Part shown: positions 43,669 through 52,958 of the stretch, one piece after another
How the letters are laid out: every line of letters begins with the position of its first letter
Numbering within the stretch: the first letter of the stretch is position 1
Assembly (NCBI GenBank): GCA_037446355.1
Contig: JBBIIT010000012.1
Span: forward strand, 1 to 64,000
Direction: 5' to 3'
DNA length: 64,000 nt
DNA from: Roseiarcus sp037446355
Lineage (GTDB): Bacteria; Pseudomonadota; Alphaproteobacteria; Rhizobiales; Beijerinckiaceae
Translations under genes and position numbers: made by a program
The notes under the pieces: model-generated
What the model saw: the letters and a program-made list of their open reading frames with translations, nothing else
Databases searched by the model: none
Told to the model about the DNA's origin: nothing

Positions 43669-44493
43669 CTAACGAATTTCCACGACTTCGCGCTCGATCC
43701 GCTCCAGTCGCGCGCAGAAATCGGATATCGCCGCAAGCGTCCGTTCAGGCTGCTCGGCGAAGGGCGAATGCTTGCAAGCTTCGAATATCTCGACATCGAC
43801 CGGTGAATAAGTCCGGTTTTCGATTTCGTGAATCTGCGCGATCGTTCCGTACTGATCCTCGGCGCCCTGAATGGCCAGCGCGGGCACGCGCCAATAGGCG
43901 ATCGCCTCGGCGATGTTCCAGTCCTCGAAAGCCGGATCGAGCCAAGCGTCGCACCAACCGCGAAACGCGACGTTCACATGGGCGTGATACTTGGACAGGC
44001 GCAACTTGAGATCGCCATTCTCATAAGCGCTGCGCGCGGCCGCTATCGAGGCGAGACCGCCAGGTTCGGTGAAGAAATGCGGCGCCATCAAAACGAGCGC
44101 GCGCACGCGAAAGTCCTCGACCGAACCGGCATAGATCGCCGCGATCGAGGCGCCGTCACTGTGGCCCACTAACGCGCCGCGTCGAAAACCGATGGCGTCG
44201 AGCACACGCGGCAAAATTTCCATCGCTTCGCGTGTCATGTAGTCGAGCGGGCGCGGCAAGGGCGTTGGATCGGATCGCCCGTAACCGAAGCGCGAATAGG
44301 CGAACACCCCAAAGCCGGTCGCCCGCGCGAGCTTTTGCGGAAAATCGCGCCATAGCTCGACGCACCCGAGGCCCTCGTGCAGCAGCACGAGCGTCGGCGC
44401 GCGTTCGGGCGCTGGTCCGACGCACAATGTCTCCAACCGCCGCCCGTCGATTTCGAGCGCGCCCGCCCCCTCGCGCCATCGAAAATCCGTCAC
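43669..44493 (-). CDS. Alpha/beta-hydrolase
   Basis: A 274-residue alpha/beta-hydrolase: oxyanion segment LLHEGLGCVELW near 39, nucleophile serine in VGHSDGAS near 112, acid in IQGAEDQYG and a C-terminal histidine in EACKHSPF. It probably hydrolyses an ester, lactone or ring-cleavage product. I start it at the GTG at 44493 because AGGAGG lies 8 bases ahead; the TTG two codons earlier is too close to that site. It points toward the end of the catabolic operon, and its promoter carries repeated palindrome-like elements. Confidence 0.83.
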   Translation of the reverse strand: MTDFRWREGAGALEIDGRRLETLCVGPAPERAPTLVLLHEGLGCVELWRDFPQKLARATGFGVFAYSRFGYGRSDPTPLPRPLDYMTREAMEILPRVLDAIGFRRGALVGHSDGASIAAIYAGSVEDFRVRALVLMAPHFFTEPGGLASIAAARSAYENGDLKLRLSKYHAHVNVAFRGWCDAWLDPAFEDWNIAEAIAYWRVPALAIQGAEDQYGTIAQIHEIENRTYSPVDVEIFEACKHSPFAEQPERTLAAISDFCARLERIEREVVEIR

Positions 44494-44530
44494 GGTCAAA
44501 TCCTCCTTCGGTCCGGGAGAGGCATGGATC

Positions 44531-44574
44531 GTGCGTTATAATGCACAACTTATCCATAAATGCAAAATAATGCG
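44531..44574. promoter_or_regulatory. Repeated palindromic element upstream of the hydrolase
   Basis: GTGCGTTATAATGCAC (44531-44546) is a palindrome with one mismatched pair. A related TGCAAAATAATGCG follows at 44561-44574, 29 bp centre to centre. It lies just ahead of the hydrolase start, in an otherwise AT-rich gap, so it looks like a pair of operators; the protein is unknown. Confidence 0.35.
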
Positions 44575-44579
44575 TAAAA

Positions 44580-45347
44580 TCATTTCGCTTTGGGGATCTC
44601 CAATCCGGCGTCGAGCAGCGCGCGCCACGCCGAATCCGCGTCTTGTACGAAGCGCAGCAGCTTCAATTCGATAGCGTCGACCGTCCCCTCCTCGACCAGC
44701 GCGTCGAAGTTCACGACGCGTCGCCAATACGCTTCGTCGACCAGCACGATCGGAATTTTAGGCGCCTTGCCGGTCTGCACGAGAGTCAGGATCTCGAACA
44801 ACTCGTCGAAGGTGCCGAAACCGCCGGGGAACACCACCAGCGCGCTCGCGTTCATCGCGAAATGCATCTTGCGCATCGCGAAATAATGAAAACGGAAAGT
44901 GAGCGCAGGCGTCGTGTAGACGTTCGGCAATTGCTCACGCGGCAGCGTGATGTTGAAGCCGATCGTCGGCGCGCCCGCCTCGGCGGCGCCGCGATTGGCC
45001 GCCTCCATGACGCCGGGCCCGCCGCCGGTCGCAATGACATTCGTGAAGCGCCCGGTCGATCCGTCGCGCGCGCCCCCTTCGTGCGAGGCGAGACGGCCGA
45101 AGGCGCGCGCCTCACCGTACCAGAACGGCTGGCGTCCCGGCCCGCTTTCGCTGACCCGCGCCGAGCCGAACACGACGATGGTCGAGTCGACGCCAAACGC
45201 GCGCATCACTTCGCGCGCCTTTTCGTATTCGAGCTGGAAGCGAACGCCGCGCATGGAATCGCCGAGCAGAAAAGTCTGATCGAGCGCGGCCAGCGTGTAG
45301 GCCGGCGATTTCTGCTGCGGCGACAGCGGCGGCGACTTGCGATTCAA
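44580..45347 (-). CDS. LOG-family (TIGR00730) Rossmann protein
   Basis: A 255-residue member of the LOG/lysine-decarboxylase-like family, with the two defining motifs GGGPGVMEAANRGA and PGGFGTFDE. Family members cleave nucleoside 5'-monophosphates, including cytokinin ribotides, releasing the free base; bacterial members may do so in nucleotide salvage. The start is the TTG at 45347, with GGAG upstream. It stands alone between the hydrolase and ppiC, with no operon partner. Confidence 0.88.
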   Translation of the reverse strand: MNRKSPPLSPQQKSPAYTLAALDQTFLLGDSMRGVRFQLEYEKAREVMRAFGVDSTIVVFGSARVSESGPGRQPFWYGEARAFGRLASHEGGARDGSTGRFTNVIATGGGPGVMEAANRGAAEAGAPTIGFNITLPREQLPNVYTTPALTFRFHYFAMRKMHFAMNASALVVFPGGFGTFDELFEILTLVQTGKAPKIPIVLVDEAYWRRVVNFDALVEEGTVDAIELKLLRFVQDADSAWRALLDAGLEIPKAK

Positions 45348-45536
45348 GCGACGACTCCGAGTTGTTACAATTCAACGATACAGCCTCGCGGCGACGCGGC
45401 GAAGGGCGAGAGCGCGAATTCCGCGCACGAACTGGTCGGGATTGCGGCCCCGGCCCTCGCAAATTCGACCAAATCGCATTATAGGCGCGTGCCGACTAGC
45501 CAAGACGGGCGCGGAGCGCCCCGAACAGGAGCTTGA

Positions 45537-46439
45537 ATGAAAATCCTTCCGTCCATCGCCGGCCGCCGGCTCGCCGCCGCCGCGCTCTGCGCGCTCGTCG
45601 CGGGTTTAGGCGCGGCCCACGCCGATCCCAAGGTTCTGGCCAAGGTCGACGGAACTGCGATCACCGACGCCGACGTCGCCGATGCGTTGACCGACATCGG
45701 CCCCGGCCTGCCCGACAAGCTGCAAGGCGCTGAGCGGCAAAAATACGTGCTCGACTATCTCATTGACCTCAAGCTCGTCGCCAAGAAGGCGCTCGACGAG
45801 AAGAAGGACGCAGGCGCCGATTTCGCGCGCCGCATGGCCTATTACCACGACAAGTTGGCGATGGAGGCCCTGCTGACCGACGTCGCCAAGGCGGCGACGA
45901 CCGAAGAAGCCGAGCGCAAGGTCTACGACGACGCGGCGAAGAAACAGCCGCCCGAGCCCGAGATACACGCCCGTCACATCCTGTTGCCGGACGAAGCCTC
46001 CGCCAAGGCGGCGCTCGCGCGCGTCAAGGCGGGCGAGGATTTCGCCAAGGTTGCGACCGAATTGTCGAAGGATCCGGCCGGCGAAGGTGGCGATCTTGGA
46101 TGGTTCACCAAGGAGCGCATGGTGCCGGAATTCGCCGACGCCGCGTTTAAGCTCGAGCCTGGCCAGATTTCCGAGCCGGTGAAAAGCCAGTTCGGCTGGC
46201 ACATCATCAAGGTCGAGGAAAAGCGGATGAAGACCTTCCCGCCCTTCGATCAGGTCAAAGATCAGGCCGAACGTTATGTCGCGCAGAAGGCGCAGACCGA
46301 ACTCATCACCGACTTGCGCGCGAAGGCGAAGATCGAGCGTTTCGACGAGCCGGCCAAGCCAACTGTCGAAGCCAAGCCGGCCGCCGAAGCGACCCCCGCG
46401 GCGGAAGCCAAGCCCGCCGACAAACCGAAAACCCCCTGA
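45537..46439 (+). CDS. Periplasmic parvulin-type peptidyl-prolyl isomerase
   Basis: A 300-residue SurA/PrsA-like folding factor: signal peptide to about AHAD, an N-terminal chaperone helix region, a complete parvulin domain at about 140-235 (ARHILL, GGDLGWFTKERMVPEF, SQFGWHIIKVEE) and an Ala/Pro/Lys-rich tail. It catalyses proline cis-trans isomerisation of exported proteins. It precedes argJ and mutT, the order seen in many Rhizobiales. Confidence 0.9.
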   Translation: MKILPSIAGRRLAAAALCALVAGLGAAHADPKVLAKVDGTAITDADVADALTDIGPGLPDKLQGAERQKYVLDYLIDLKLVAKKALDEKKDAGADFARRMAYYHDKLAMEALLTDVAKAATTEEAERKVYDDAAKKQPPEPEIHARHILLPDEASAKAALARVKAGEDFAKVATELSKDPAGEGGDLGWFTKERMVPEFADAAFKLEPGQISEPVKSQFGWHIIKVEEKRMKTFPPFDQVKDQAERYVAQKAQTELITDLRAKAKIERFDEPAKPTVEAKPAAEATPAAEAKPADKPKTP

Positions 46440-46513
46440 ACGTTCGAAGCTGAACCGCGGACGGCCGAGGCCAGGCGCCTCGGCCCGCCGCTCAAAATCA
46501 GGAACCCCGCGCC

Positions 46514-47761
46514 ATGGCCGCGCCCGCCCCGCTCTCGCCGCTCGCTCCTAAGAAATACCCCGCCCTGCCCGTCATCGAGGGCGTGCGGTTCGCCTCGGTC
46601 GCGGCGGGGGTGCGTTACGCTGGGCGCACCGACGTGACATTGGCGCTGTTCGACGCGCCAGCGGAAGTCGCCGGCGTCTTCACCAAATCGAAGTGCCCCT
46701 CGGCCCCGGTCGATTGGTGCCGCACGCATCTTGAACGGGGCCAGGCGCGCGCGGTCGTCGTCAATTCTGGCAACGCCAACGCGTTCACTGGCGCCGCCGG
46801 CGCAAGCGCGGTCGCCGAGGTCGGCGAGGCCGTCGCCAAGGCGACGGGCGCCAAGCCCGGCGAAGTGTTCATGGCTTCAACCGGCGTGATCGGCGAGCCG
46901 CTCGATCCCAGCCGCATCGCAAACGCGCTGGACGATCTTGTCGCCACCCTGAAACCCGACGGCCTGATGGACGCGGCGCGCGCGATCATGACCACCGACA
47001 CGTTTCCCAAAGTCGCGACGCAGCGCGTCAAGCTCGGTGATGCAGACGTCGTCATCAACGGCGTCGCCAAAGGCGCTGGCATGATCGCGCCGGACATGGC
47101 GACCATGCTCTCCTTCGTTTTCACCGACGCGCCGATCGCCGCGCCGGTTTTGCAGGCGATGCTGTCGAAATCGACACAGCGGTCCTTCAACGCGATCACC
47201 GTCGACAGCGACACCTCAACCTCCGACACGTTGATGCTGTTCGCGACCGGAGCCGCGGCCAAGCGCGGCGCGCCGCTCATCACGGACGTCAATGACGCCC
47301 GCCTCGCGCCATTCAAGCGCGCGCTCGACAAGGTGCTGCTCAATCTCGCCCATCAGGTCGTCAGCGATGGCGAGGGCGCACGCAAGTTCATCGAGGTCCG
47401 CGTCGAGGGCGCCAATTCGCGGAAGGCCGCCAAGCGCATCGCGATGTCCATCGCCAACTCGCCGCTGGTGAAGACCGCGTGCGCGGGCGAGGACGCCAAC
47501 TGGGGCCGCGTCGTAATGGCCGTCGGCAAGGCCGGCGAGAAGGCCGAGCGCGACAAGCTCGACATCTATTTCGGCGACATCCGCGTCGCCCATCAGGGCC
47601 AGCGCGATCCCGCCTACGACGAAGCCGAAGCGTCCGCCTACATGAAGAAGCCGAAGATCGTCATCGGCGTGAAGCTCAACATCGGCACGGCGCGCGCGAA
47701 AGTGTGGACCTGCGATCTCACCAAGGACTACATCGCCATCAACGGCGATTATCGCTCGTGA
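46514..47761 (+). CDS. argJ: Bifunctional glutamate N-acetyltransferase/ornithine acetyltransferase
   Basis: Moves acetyl from N-acetylornithine to glutamate, closing the acetyl cycle of arginine synthesis; many ArgJ also use acetyl-CoA. The 415-residue precursor should cut itself before T197 in KGAGMIAPDMATML, where that threonine becomes the catalytic N-terminus of the beta chain. SGNANAFTGAAG and the C-terminal NGDYRS are typical. Its TGA overlaps the mutT start (GTGA). Confidence 0.95.
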   Translation: MAAPAPLSPLAPKKYPALPVIEGVRFASVAAGVRYAGRTDVTLALFDAPAEVAGVFTKSKCPSAPVDWCRTHLERGQARAVVVNSGNANAFTGAAGASAVAEVGEAVAKATGAKPGEVFMASTGVIGEPLDPSRIANALDDLVATLKPDGLMDAARAIMTTDTFPKVATQRVKLGDADVVINGVAKGAGMIAPDMATMLSFVFTDAPIAAPVLQAMLSKSTQRSFNAITVDSDTSTSDTLMLFATGAAAKRGAPLITDVNDARLAPFKRALDKVLLNLAHQVVSDGEGARKFIEVRVEGANSRKAAKRIAMSIANSPLVKTACAGEDANWGRVVMAVGKAGEKAERDKLDIYFGDIRVAHQGQRDPAYDEAEASAYMKKPKIVIGVKLNIGTARAKVWTCDLTKDYIAINGDYRS

Positions 47762-48159
47762 GATTGCTCCTTGTCGTCGCTGTCGCGATGGTCGACGCCG
47801 ACGGGCGCGTGCTGATCGCTCAGCGCCCGGCGGGCAAACAACTCGCCGGTCTCTGGGAATTTCCCGGCGGCAAGTTGGAGCCGAGCGAGCGGCCCGAGGA
47901 GGCGCTGATCCGCGAAATCAAAGAAGAGCTCGGTGTTGTCGTCAAGGCGCCCTGCCTCGCGCCGCTCACTTTCGCCAGTCACGCCTACGACAATTTCCAT
48001 TTGCTGATGCCGCTCTATGTCTGCCGCAAATGGGAAGGCTTTGTGCAATCGCGCGAAGGCCAGGCGCTGAAATGGGTGCGGCCGAAATCGCTGCGCGAAT
48101 ATCCGATGCCACCCGCCGACGAACCGCTGATCCCGCATCTGGTCGAACTGCTCGCCTGA
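47758..48159 (+). CDS. mutT: 8-oxo-dGTP diphosphatase, MutT-type Nudix hydrolase
   Basis: A 133-residue Nudix enzyme removing oxidised dGTP from the nucleotide pool. The Nudix box runs from GGKLEPSERPEEALIRE into IKEELG. The N-terminal LIAQRPAGKQLAGLWEFPGG is the MutT form. It starts at the GTG that overlaps the argJ stop, so it is translationally coupled. A longer in-frame extension lies inside argJ and is discounted. Confidence 0.9.
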   Translation: MRLLLVVAVAMVDADGRVLIAQRPAGKQLAGLWEFPGGKLEPSERPEEALIREIKEELGVVVKAPCLAPLTFASHAYDNFHLLMPLYVCRKWEGFVQSREGQALKWVRPKSLREYPMPPADEPLIPHLVELLA

Positions 48160-48291
48160 GCCGCACGCCCCGCCCCTTGAACCCTCCCTGCTGCGAGTGG
48201 GGTGAACGCGGGATTAACCCTCTTTCCTAAACGGACGTTAACGTAACCGGTCTATGACTGCCTTCATTACGTTCGGCGTTTGAGGGCAGTC

Positions 48292-48678
48292 ATGTCCAAG
48301 AGCTTTCTGGGTTCAAATCTGCTTTCGGCGAGGCCCTCGATCCGCAGCCTCGCCGATCTCCCCGGCGTGAAGATCGGCGCCTCGGCGGCGATTCTGGTCG
48401 CGATCGGTCTTTTCGCGCTTAAGGTCGAACATGCGGACCGCGCGCGCCAAAGCGCCGCCTCGGTCGCGACGCTCGCCTCCGTCGCGCCTGCCCCCGCTCC
48501 CGTCGCGGGCCCCGTGGCCCCGACGCCGCAAGCGAAGCCAGTCGTCGCTCCGCCGCCGGCGCCGGCGGATCCAATCGCCGCGAACATTGACGCGACGCCG
48601 ACCGGCTCGATCGCGCCCGCGCCGACGCCCAAGCCCCCGCATAAGAAGCGCCACAAGCCGAAGACGCCGCCGGCGTGA
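48292..48678 (+). CDS. Hypothetical single-pass membrane protein with Pro/Ala-rich tail
   Basis: A 128-residue protein I do not recognise. One membrane helix (ASAAILVAIGLFALKV) lies near 31-47, followed by a long Pro/Ala-rich stretch and a basic PHKKRHKPKTPP end, probably periplasmic. The ATG at 48292 has GAGGG upstream. Its stop overlaps the xerC start (GTGA), so it is co-translated with xerC. The composition could make it a linker or TonB-like spacer, but no domain is visible. Confidence 0.65.
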   Translation: MSKSFLGSNLLSARPSIRSLADLPGVKIGASAAILVAIGLFALKVEHADRARQSAASVATLASVAPAPAPVAGPVAPTPQAKPVVAPPPAPADPIAANIDATPTGSIAPAPTPKPPHKKRHKPKTPPA

Positions 48679-49622
48679 GCAATCTCGTCGCCCGGCCGGC
48701 TGCGCCCGATCTCGCCGCGCGCGTGGGCGAATGGCTCGCGGCGCTGCGCGACGAAAAACGGCTCGCCGCCAAAACGCTCGAAGCTTACGGCCGCGACGTC
48801 AGACAATTCCTAGCCTTCCTGAGCGAGCGATTTGGCGGCCCGGCCGGCGTCGCCGACTTCACCGGGATTCTGCCCGCCGATCTCAGAAGCTTCCTCGCGC
48901 GCCGCCGCGCCGAGGAGATCGACCCACGCTCGCTGCAACGTGCGCTCTCGGCGTTGCGTTCGCTCGCACGCCATCTGGAGCGCGCCGGCGCCGGCCGCGC
49001 CTCGGCCTTCAGCGCGCTGCGCTCGCCGCGCGCGGGACGACGACTGCCGCGCCCGCTCGACATCGCCGACGCGCGCATGGTCTCCACAACCGCCCCGCGC
49101 GACGGCGAAGCGCGCGACCCCTGGATTCCCGCGCGTGACGCAGCCGTGCTCGCGCTTTGCTATGGCGCCGGCTTGCGTATCGGCGAAGCTCTGGCGATCC
49201 GGCGCGCCGACGCGCCGATCGGCGAGGTCGATCAACTCACCGTCGTCGGCAAGGGCGCCAAAACGCGCGTCGCGCCGATCATCGCGCCGGTGCGCGTGGC
49301 CGTCGAAGCTTATCTCGAACAATGCCCCTATGTCTTGAAACCCGAAGGGCCGCTGTTCGTCGGTGCCAAGGGCGGGCCGCTTTCGCCGCGCATCGTGCAA
49401 CTGGCGATGGAGCGCCTGCGCGGCGCGCTCGGATTGCCCGAAAGCGCCACGCCGCACGCGCTGCGCCATTCCTTCGCGACGCATCTGCTTGCGCGCGGCG
49501 GCGATCTTAGAACCATTCAGGAATTGCTCGGCCACGCCTCGCTGTCGACGACGCAGATTTACACCGCCGTCGACGGCGCGCGGCTCATCACCGCTTATCG
49601 CGCGGCGCATCCGCGCGCGTGA
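48675..49622 (+). CDS. xerC: Tyrosine recombinase XerC
   Basis: A 315-residue site-specific recombinase that resolves chromosome dimers at dif with XerD. N-terminal SAM-like domain (LAALRDEKRLAAKTLEAYGRD). All catalytic residues are present: R168, K193, H261, R264, H287 and Y296 (TTQIYTAVD). Length and the absence of integrase partners or attachment repeats argue for housekeeping XerC rather than a phage integrase. Confidence 0.9.
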   Translation: MSNLVARPAAPDLAARVGEWLAALRDEKRLAAKTLEAYGRDVRQFLAFLSERFGGPAGVADFTGILPADLRSFLARRRAEEIDPRSLQRALSALRSLARHLERAGAGRASAFSALRSPRAGRRLPRPLDIADARMVSTTAPRDGEARDPWIPARDAAVLALCYGAGLRIGEALAIRRADAPIGEVDQLTVVGKGAKTRVAPIIAPVRVAVEAYLEQCPYVLKPEGPLFVGAKGGPLSPRIVQLAMERLRGALGLPESATPHALRHSFATHLLARGGDLRTIQELLGHASLSTTQIYTAVDGARLITAYRAAHPRA

Positions 49623-49813
49623 AGGTCGCGGCCCGCGAACGGTTTCGCGCGCATGTCAACGTTACGTGGAAGCGACCGTTCCTAGGGTCTTTCGAAGAGG
49701 ATCGTCAACTATCCGCAGAATCGACTTGGCCAATTGAGGTTTCCTTTACGCCTGTGACGCAAGGTCATGCGAAATAAAGGCGCCTGTGCGCCGCGTGACG
49801 ACAGGTGGGGCGA

Positions 49814-50560
49814 GTGGCGAAGATTATCGCGAATCCGTTGCGCGTGGACGAACCCGCCGACGTCTTGCGCTTCGTCGTCGCCAACACGCTCGGCGCGCTG
49901 CTGGCGTCCGAATTGTTGACGCTGGCGATTTGTTATGCGCTCGGCGGCGACGTCGGCGGCGGCTCGCTCGTGGCCGCCGCAGTCCCGCTCGGCCTTGTGC
50001 CGCCGATCGCCGCGAGGGTCGCGCGGATGTCGCTCAGACACAGCATGGCGACCGCGGAGTTGGAGCGGCTCGTCAGGCGCGACACGATGACCGAAGCGTT
50101 CAATCGCCGCGGGCTTTCGGAAATCGCCTCCATCACGCTCGCCGCCGGCAAACCGCTGACGGCGATCATCGTCGACATCGATCATTTCAAAGCGATCAAT
50201 GATCGCTATGGCCACGAGGCGGGCGACGCCGTCGTGATCGGCGTCGCAGAATCGCTGCAAGGTTTGGCCGATAAATACGGCGGCGCGGTGGGACGCCTCG
50301 GCGGTGACGAGTTCTGCGTGCTTCTGGGCGACGAACCGGGTCTCTCGATGCTGGAGTATTGCGAAAGAATCCGGGTGACGATCGACGGATGCGCATTCGA
50401 CTGGTTCGACGAACCGCTCGGCGTCACGGTCAGCATCGGCGCCGCGCGTTCGGACGCCAATGACCGCGCGCTCGCCGACTTGCTGCGCCGCGCCGACGCG
50501 GAACTCTATCGTTCGAAATCGGCCGGACGCAACTGCGTCAGCGTCACGCGCGCGGCTTAG
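49814..50560 (+). CDS. Membrane GGDEF-domain diguanylate cyclase
   Basis: A 248-residue protein with two N-terminal membrane helices and a C-terminal GGDEF domain from about 85. It has an intact RLGGDEF active-site loop and the DIDHFKAINDRYGHEAGD metal-binding region, so it should make cyclic di-GMP. No RxxD inhibitory site precedes GGDEF. The GTG at 49814 follows AGGTGGGG; a GTG at 49805 is an alternative. Its last 17 bases overlap the convergent hrpB gene. Confidence 0.87.
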   Translation: MAKIIANPLRVDEPADVLRFVVANTLGALLASELLTLAICYALGGDVGGGSLVAAAVPLGLVPPIAARVARMSLRHSMATAELERLVRRDTMTEAFNRRGLSEIASITLAAGKPLTAIIVDIDHFKAINDRYGHEAGDAVVIGVAESLQGLADKYGGAVGRLGGDEFCVLLGDEPGLSMLEYCERIRVTIDGCAFDWFDEPLGVTVSIGAARSDANDRALADLLRRADAELYRSKSAGRNCVSVTRAA

Positions 50561-52846
50561 CCCGCGTCGTCGGCGCCGCCTCGGCGGGATTTTCCGGCCA
50601 GGAATGGCGTGGATAGCGCCCGCGCAGATCGCTGCGCACGTCCGCCCACGAGCCTTTCCAGAATCCCGGCAAGTCGCGAGTGATCTGAATTGGCCGGTGC
50701 GCGGGCGAGAGCAAATTCAGGGTCAGCGGCACGCGACCGCCCGCGAGCGCGGGATGCGCCGTAAGGCCGAAGACCTCCTGGACGCGCAACGAAACCGTGG
50801 GGCCGCCCTCTGCCTCGTAATCGACCGGCGCCGCCGTGCCGGTGGGAGCGACGAAATGCGTCGGCGCCTCGCTCTCCAGACGGCGCGAAAGCTCATAGGG
50901 CAGTTTCGCGCGCAGCGCCTCGCCGAGAGTCTCGGCGCCGATCTCGGCAAGTCTCGTCTTGCCGATGAGATAGGGCGCGAGCCAGCCGGCGTCGGCTTCC
51001 AGCGCCGCGTCGGACAGATCGGGCCAGACATCCGCCTCGGCGCGGCGAAGAAACATCACGCGGTCGCGCCATTGTTTGAGGGCTCGGCTCCACGGCAGGC
51101 GAGCCGCGCCAAGACCGAGCACGCCGCGCGCCAACGCCAACGCGCTGACATCGTCCGCGGCGACGCTCAACGTCCGTTCGGCAAGAACAAGCGCGCCGAG
51201 GCGTCGTCGCCGGCGCGCGCGCAAAGCCTCGGCGGAGCGGTCGAAAAAGACTTCGTCCGCCTCGACAATTTGCACGCCTGCTTCCGCCTCGATCTCCTCG
51301 CGTGTCAGCGCGGCGGCGGTGAGAATGCGCGCGGCCGACGCGCGGCCGACGATCTCGCCGATCGCAAGAAATGGCTCGCCGGCCAAGGAATCCTGCGGCT
51401 CGAGCGCGGCGGCGCGCCCGTTCGCCATCAAGAATTCGCCGCGCTTGCCGCGCGCCATCGCGATGCGGTCCGGGAAGGCGGTCGCGAGCCACGCGCCAAC
51501 CGACGACTTCGTGGCGTCGTGTTCGCCCGCGCCGCGTTCGCGCGCCTGTCGCGCGAGGCTGCGCGCAAGGCGACGCGCGTCATCGGCGCGCTGGGACCGA
51601 TCGCGACGAAAGCTCGTCAAGCGATGTTGGAGATCGACCGCGTCGCCGCCGAGCCCGCGCTCGGTCAGAGCGACCGCGATCTCGCTCGCCAGTTCCGCCT
51701 CGCCGACGCGCGCGGCGTCGACGCACATGCGCGCGAGCCGAGGCGGAAGCGCGAGACGTGAGATCGCGCGGCCCTCATCAGTGATGCGCCCTTGGCCGTC
51801 GAGCGCGCGCAGTTGCGACAACAACGCTCGCGCCTCGCCGAGCGCGGCGCGCGGCGGCGGATCGAGAAATTTCAGCGAAGCGGGATCGGCGACGCCCCAG
51901 ACGGCCAGATCAAGCAGGAGGCCGCTGAGATCTGCGCTGAGAATTTCGGCCTGCGCGTAAGGCGAAAGGCCCCCGTTCGCCGCCTCCTCCCACAAGCGAT
52001 AGCAGATGCCAGGCTCGACGCGCCCCGCGCGGCCGCGCCGCTGATCGGCGTTGGCGCGCGAGACTCGCACGGTCTCGAGCCNNNNNNNNNNNNNNNNNNN
52101 NNNNNNNNNNNNNNNNNNNNNNNNNNNNNNNNNNNNNNNNNNNNNNNNNNNNNNNNNNNNNNNNNNNNNNNNNNNNNNNNNATCGAGCCGCGCTCCTCGG
52201 CGAGCGCAGCGAGCGCGACTTTCGCGACTTCGTCCTCGATTCGCAGCGTCGGATCGCGTCCGACGTAGCGCGTCTCGACCGGAAACGCGCGGCCTTCGCT
52301 CGCGATCACCGGCGCGCCTTGCATCAGGCTCGCCACACGCGCGCCATCAAGCGTTGCCGACATGGCGAGGAGACGCAGATCCTCGCGCAAGCCCTCCTGC
52401 GCGTCGAGCGCCAGCGCGAGACCGAGATCGGCGTCGAGCGAGCGCTCATGGAACTCGTCGAACAGCACCGCCGCAACGCCGTCGAGCGCGGGATCGTCGA
52501 GAATCATGCGCGCGAAAACGCCCTCGGTGACGACTTCGACGCGGGTGCGCGCCGAAACCAGACTTTGCAGACGCACACGCAGGCCGATCGTCTCGCCGAC
52601 CTTCTCGCCGAGCGTAGCAGCCATGCGCGCGGCGGCGGCGCGCGCGGCAAGCCGGCGCGGCTCCAGCACGACGATCTTGCCCGCCTTGGCGAACGGCTCG
52701 TCCAATAGCACGAGCGGAACGCGCGTCGTCTTGCCGGCGCCCGGAGGCGCGACCAGCACCGCGCGCACACGTTCGCGCAGGGCCTTGCGCAGGCGCGGCA
52801 GCGCCTCGTCGATGGGCAGAGCGTCCGGGAATTCTCTCATGGTCAT
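50544..52846 (-). CDS. hrpB: ATP-dependent helicase HrpB (interrupted by assembly gap)
   Basis: DEAH-type helicase. The N-terminal 221 residues have Walker A APPGAGKTT, DEFHERS as the DEAH-variant and motif III SATLD. After the 100-N gap the same strand resumes with DQRRGRAGR (motif VI) and continues 512 codons through the HrpB C-terminal domain. The missing middle should hold motifs IV and V. About 733 residues are visible against a usual 800-840, so roughly 80-100 residues are lost, more than 100 bases would encode. The gene is therefore probably intact in the organism. E. coli HrpB has no firm role. Confidence 0.9.
52082..52181. other. Assembly gap (100 Ns)
   Basis: Exactly 100 undetermined bases inside hrpB. 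The round number and the amount of HrpB missing indicate a scaffold placeholder of unknown true length. Confidence 0.98.
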
Positions 52847-52868
52847 CGCTCGCGCGCCCCATCCCTCG

Positions 52869-52893
52869 CCCCTTCCCGCTTCGCGGCAAGGGG
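52869..52893. repeat. REP-like intergenic palindrome
   Basis: CCCCTT (52869-52874) pairs with AAGGGG (52888-52893), with CCGC-TTC-GCGG nested inside. A related GGGGAGGGG run follows near 52935, and a similar hairpin occurs at 63345-63368. It looks like the short C-rich palindromes scattered between genes in many Rhizobiales. Confidence 0.4.
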
Positions 52894-52958
52894 AAATACC
52901 GGGGAATGAAAATTCCGCTCTGCGTCCTTGCGGGGAGGGGTAAGGGTCGGGCCGCCGT

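Noticed and set aside
48675..49622. Phage or integron integrase as an alternative to XerC.
   Set aside because: Length and motifs fit XerC, and no attachment repeats, cassette genes or phage genes are nearby.
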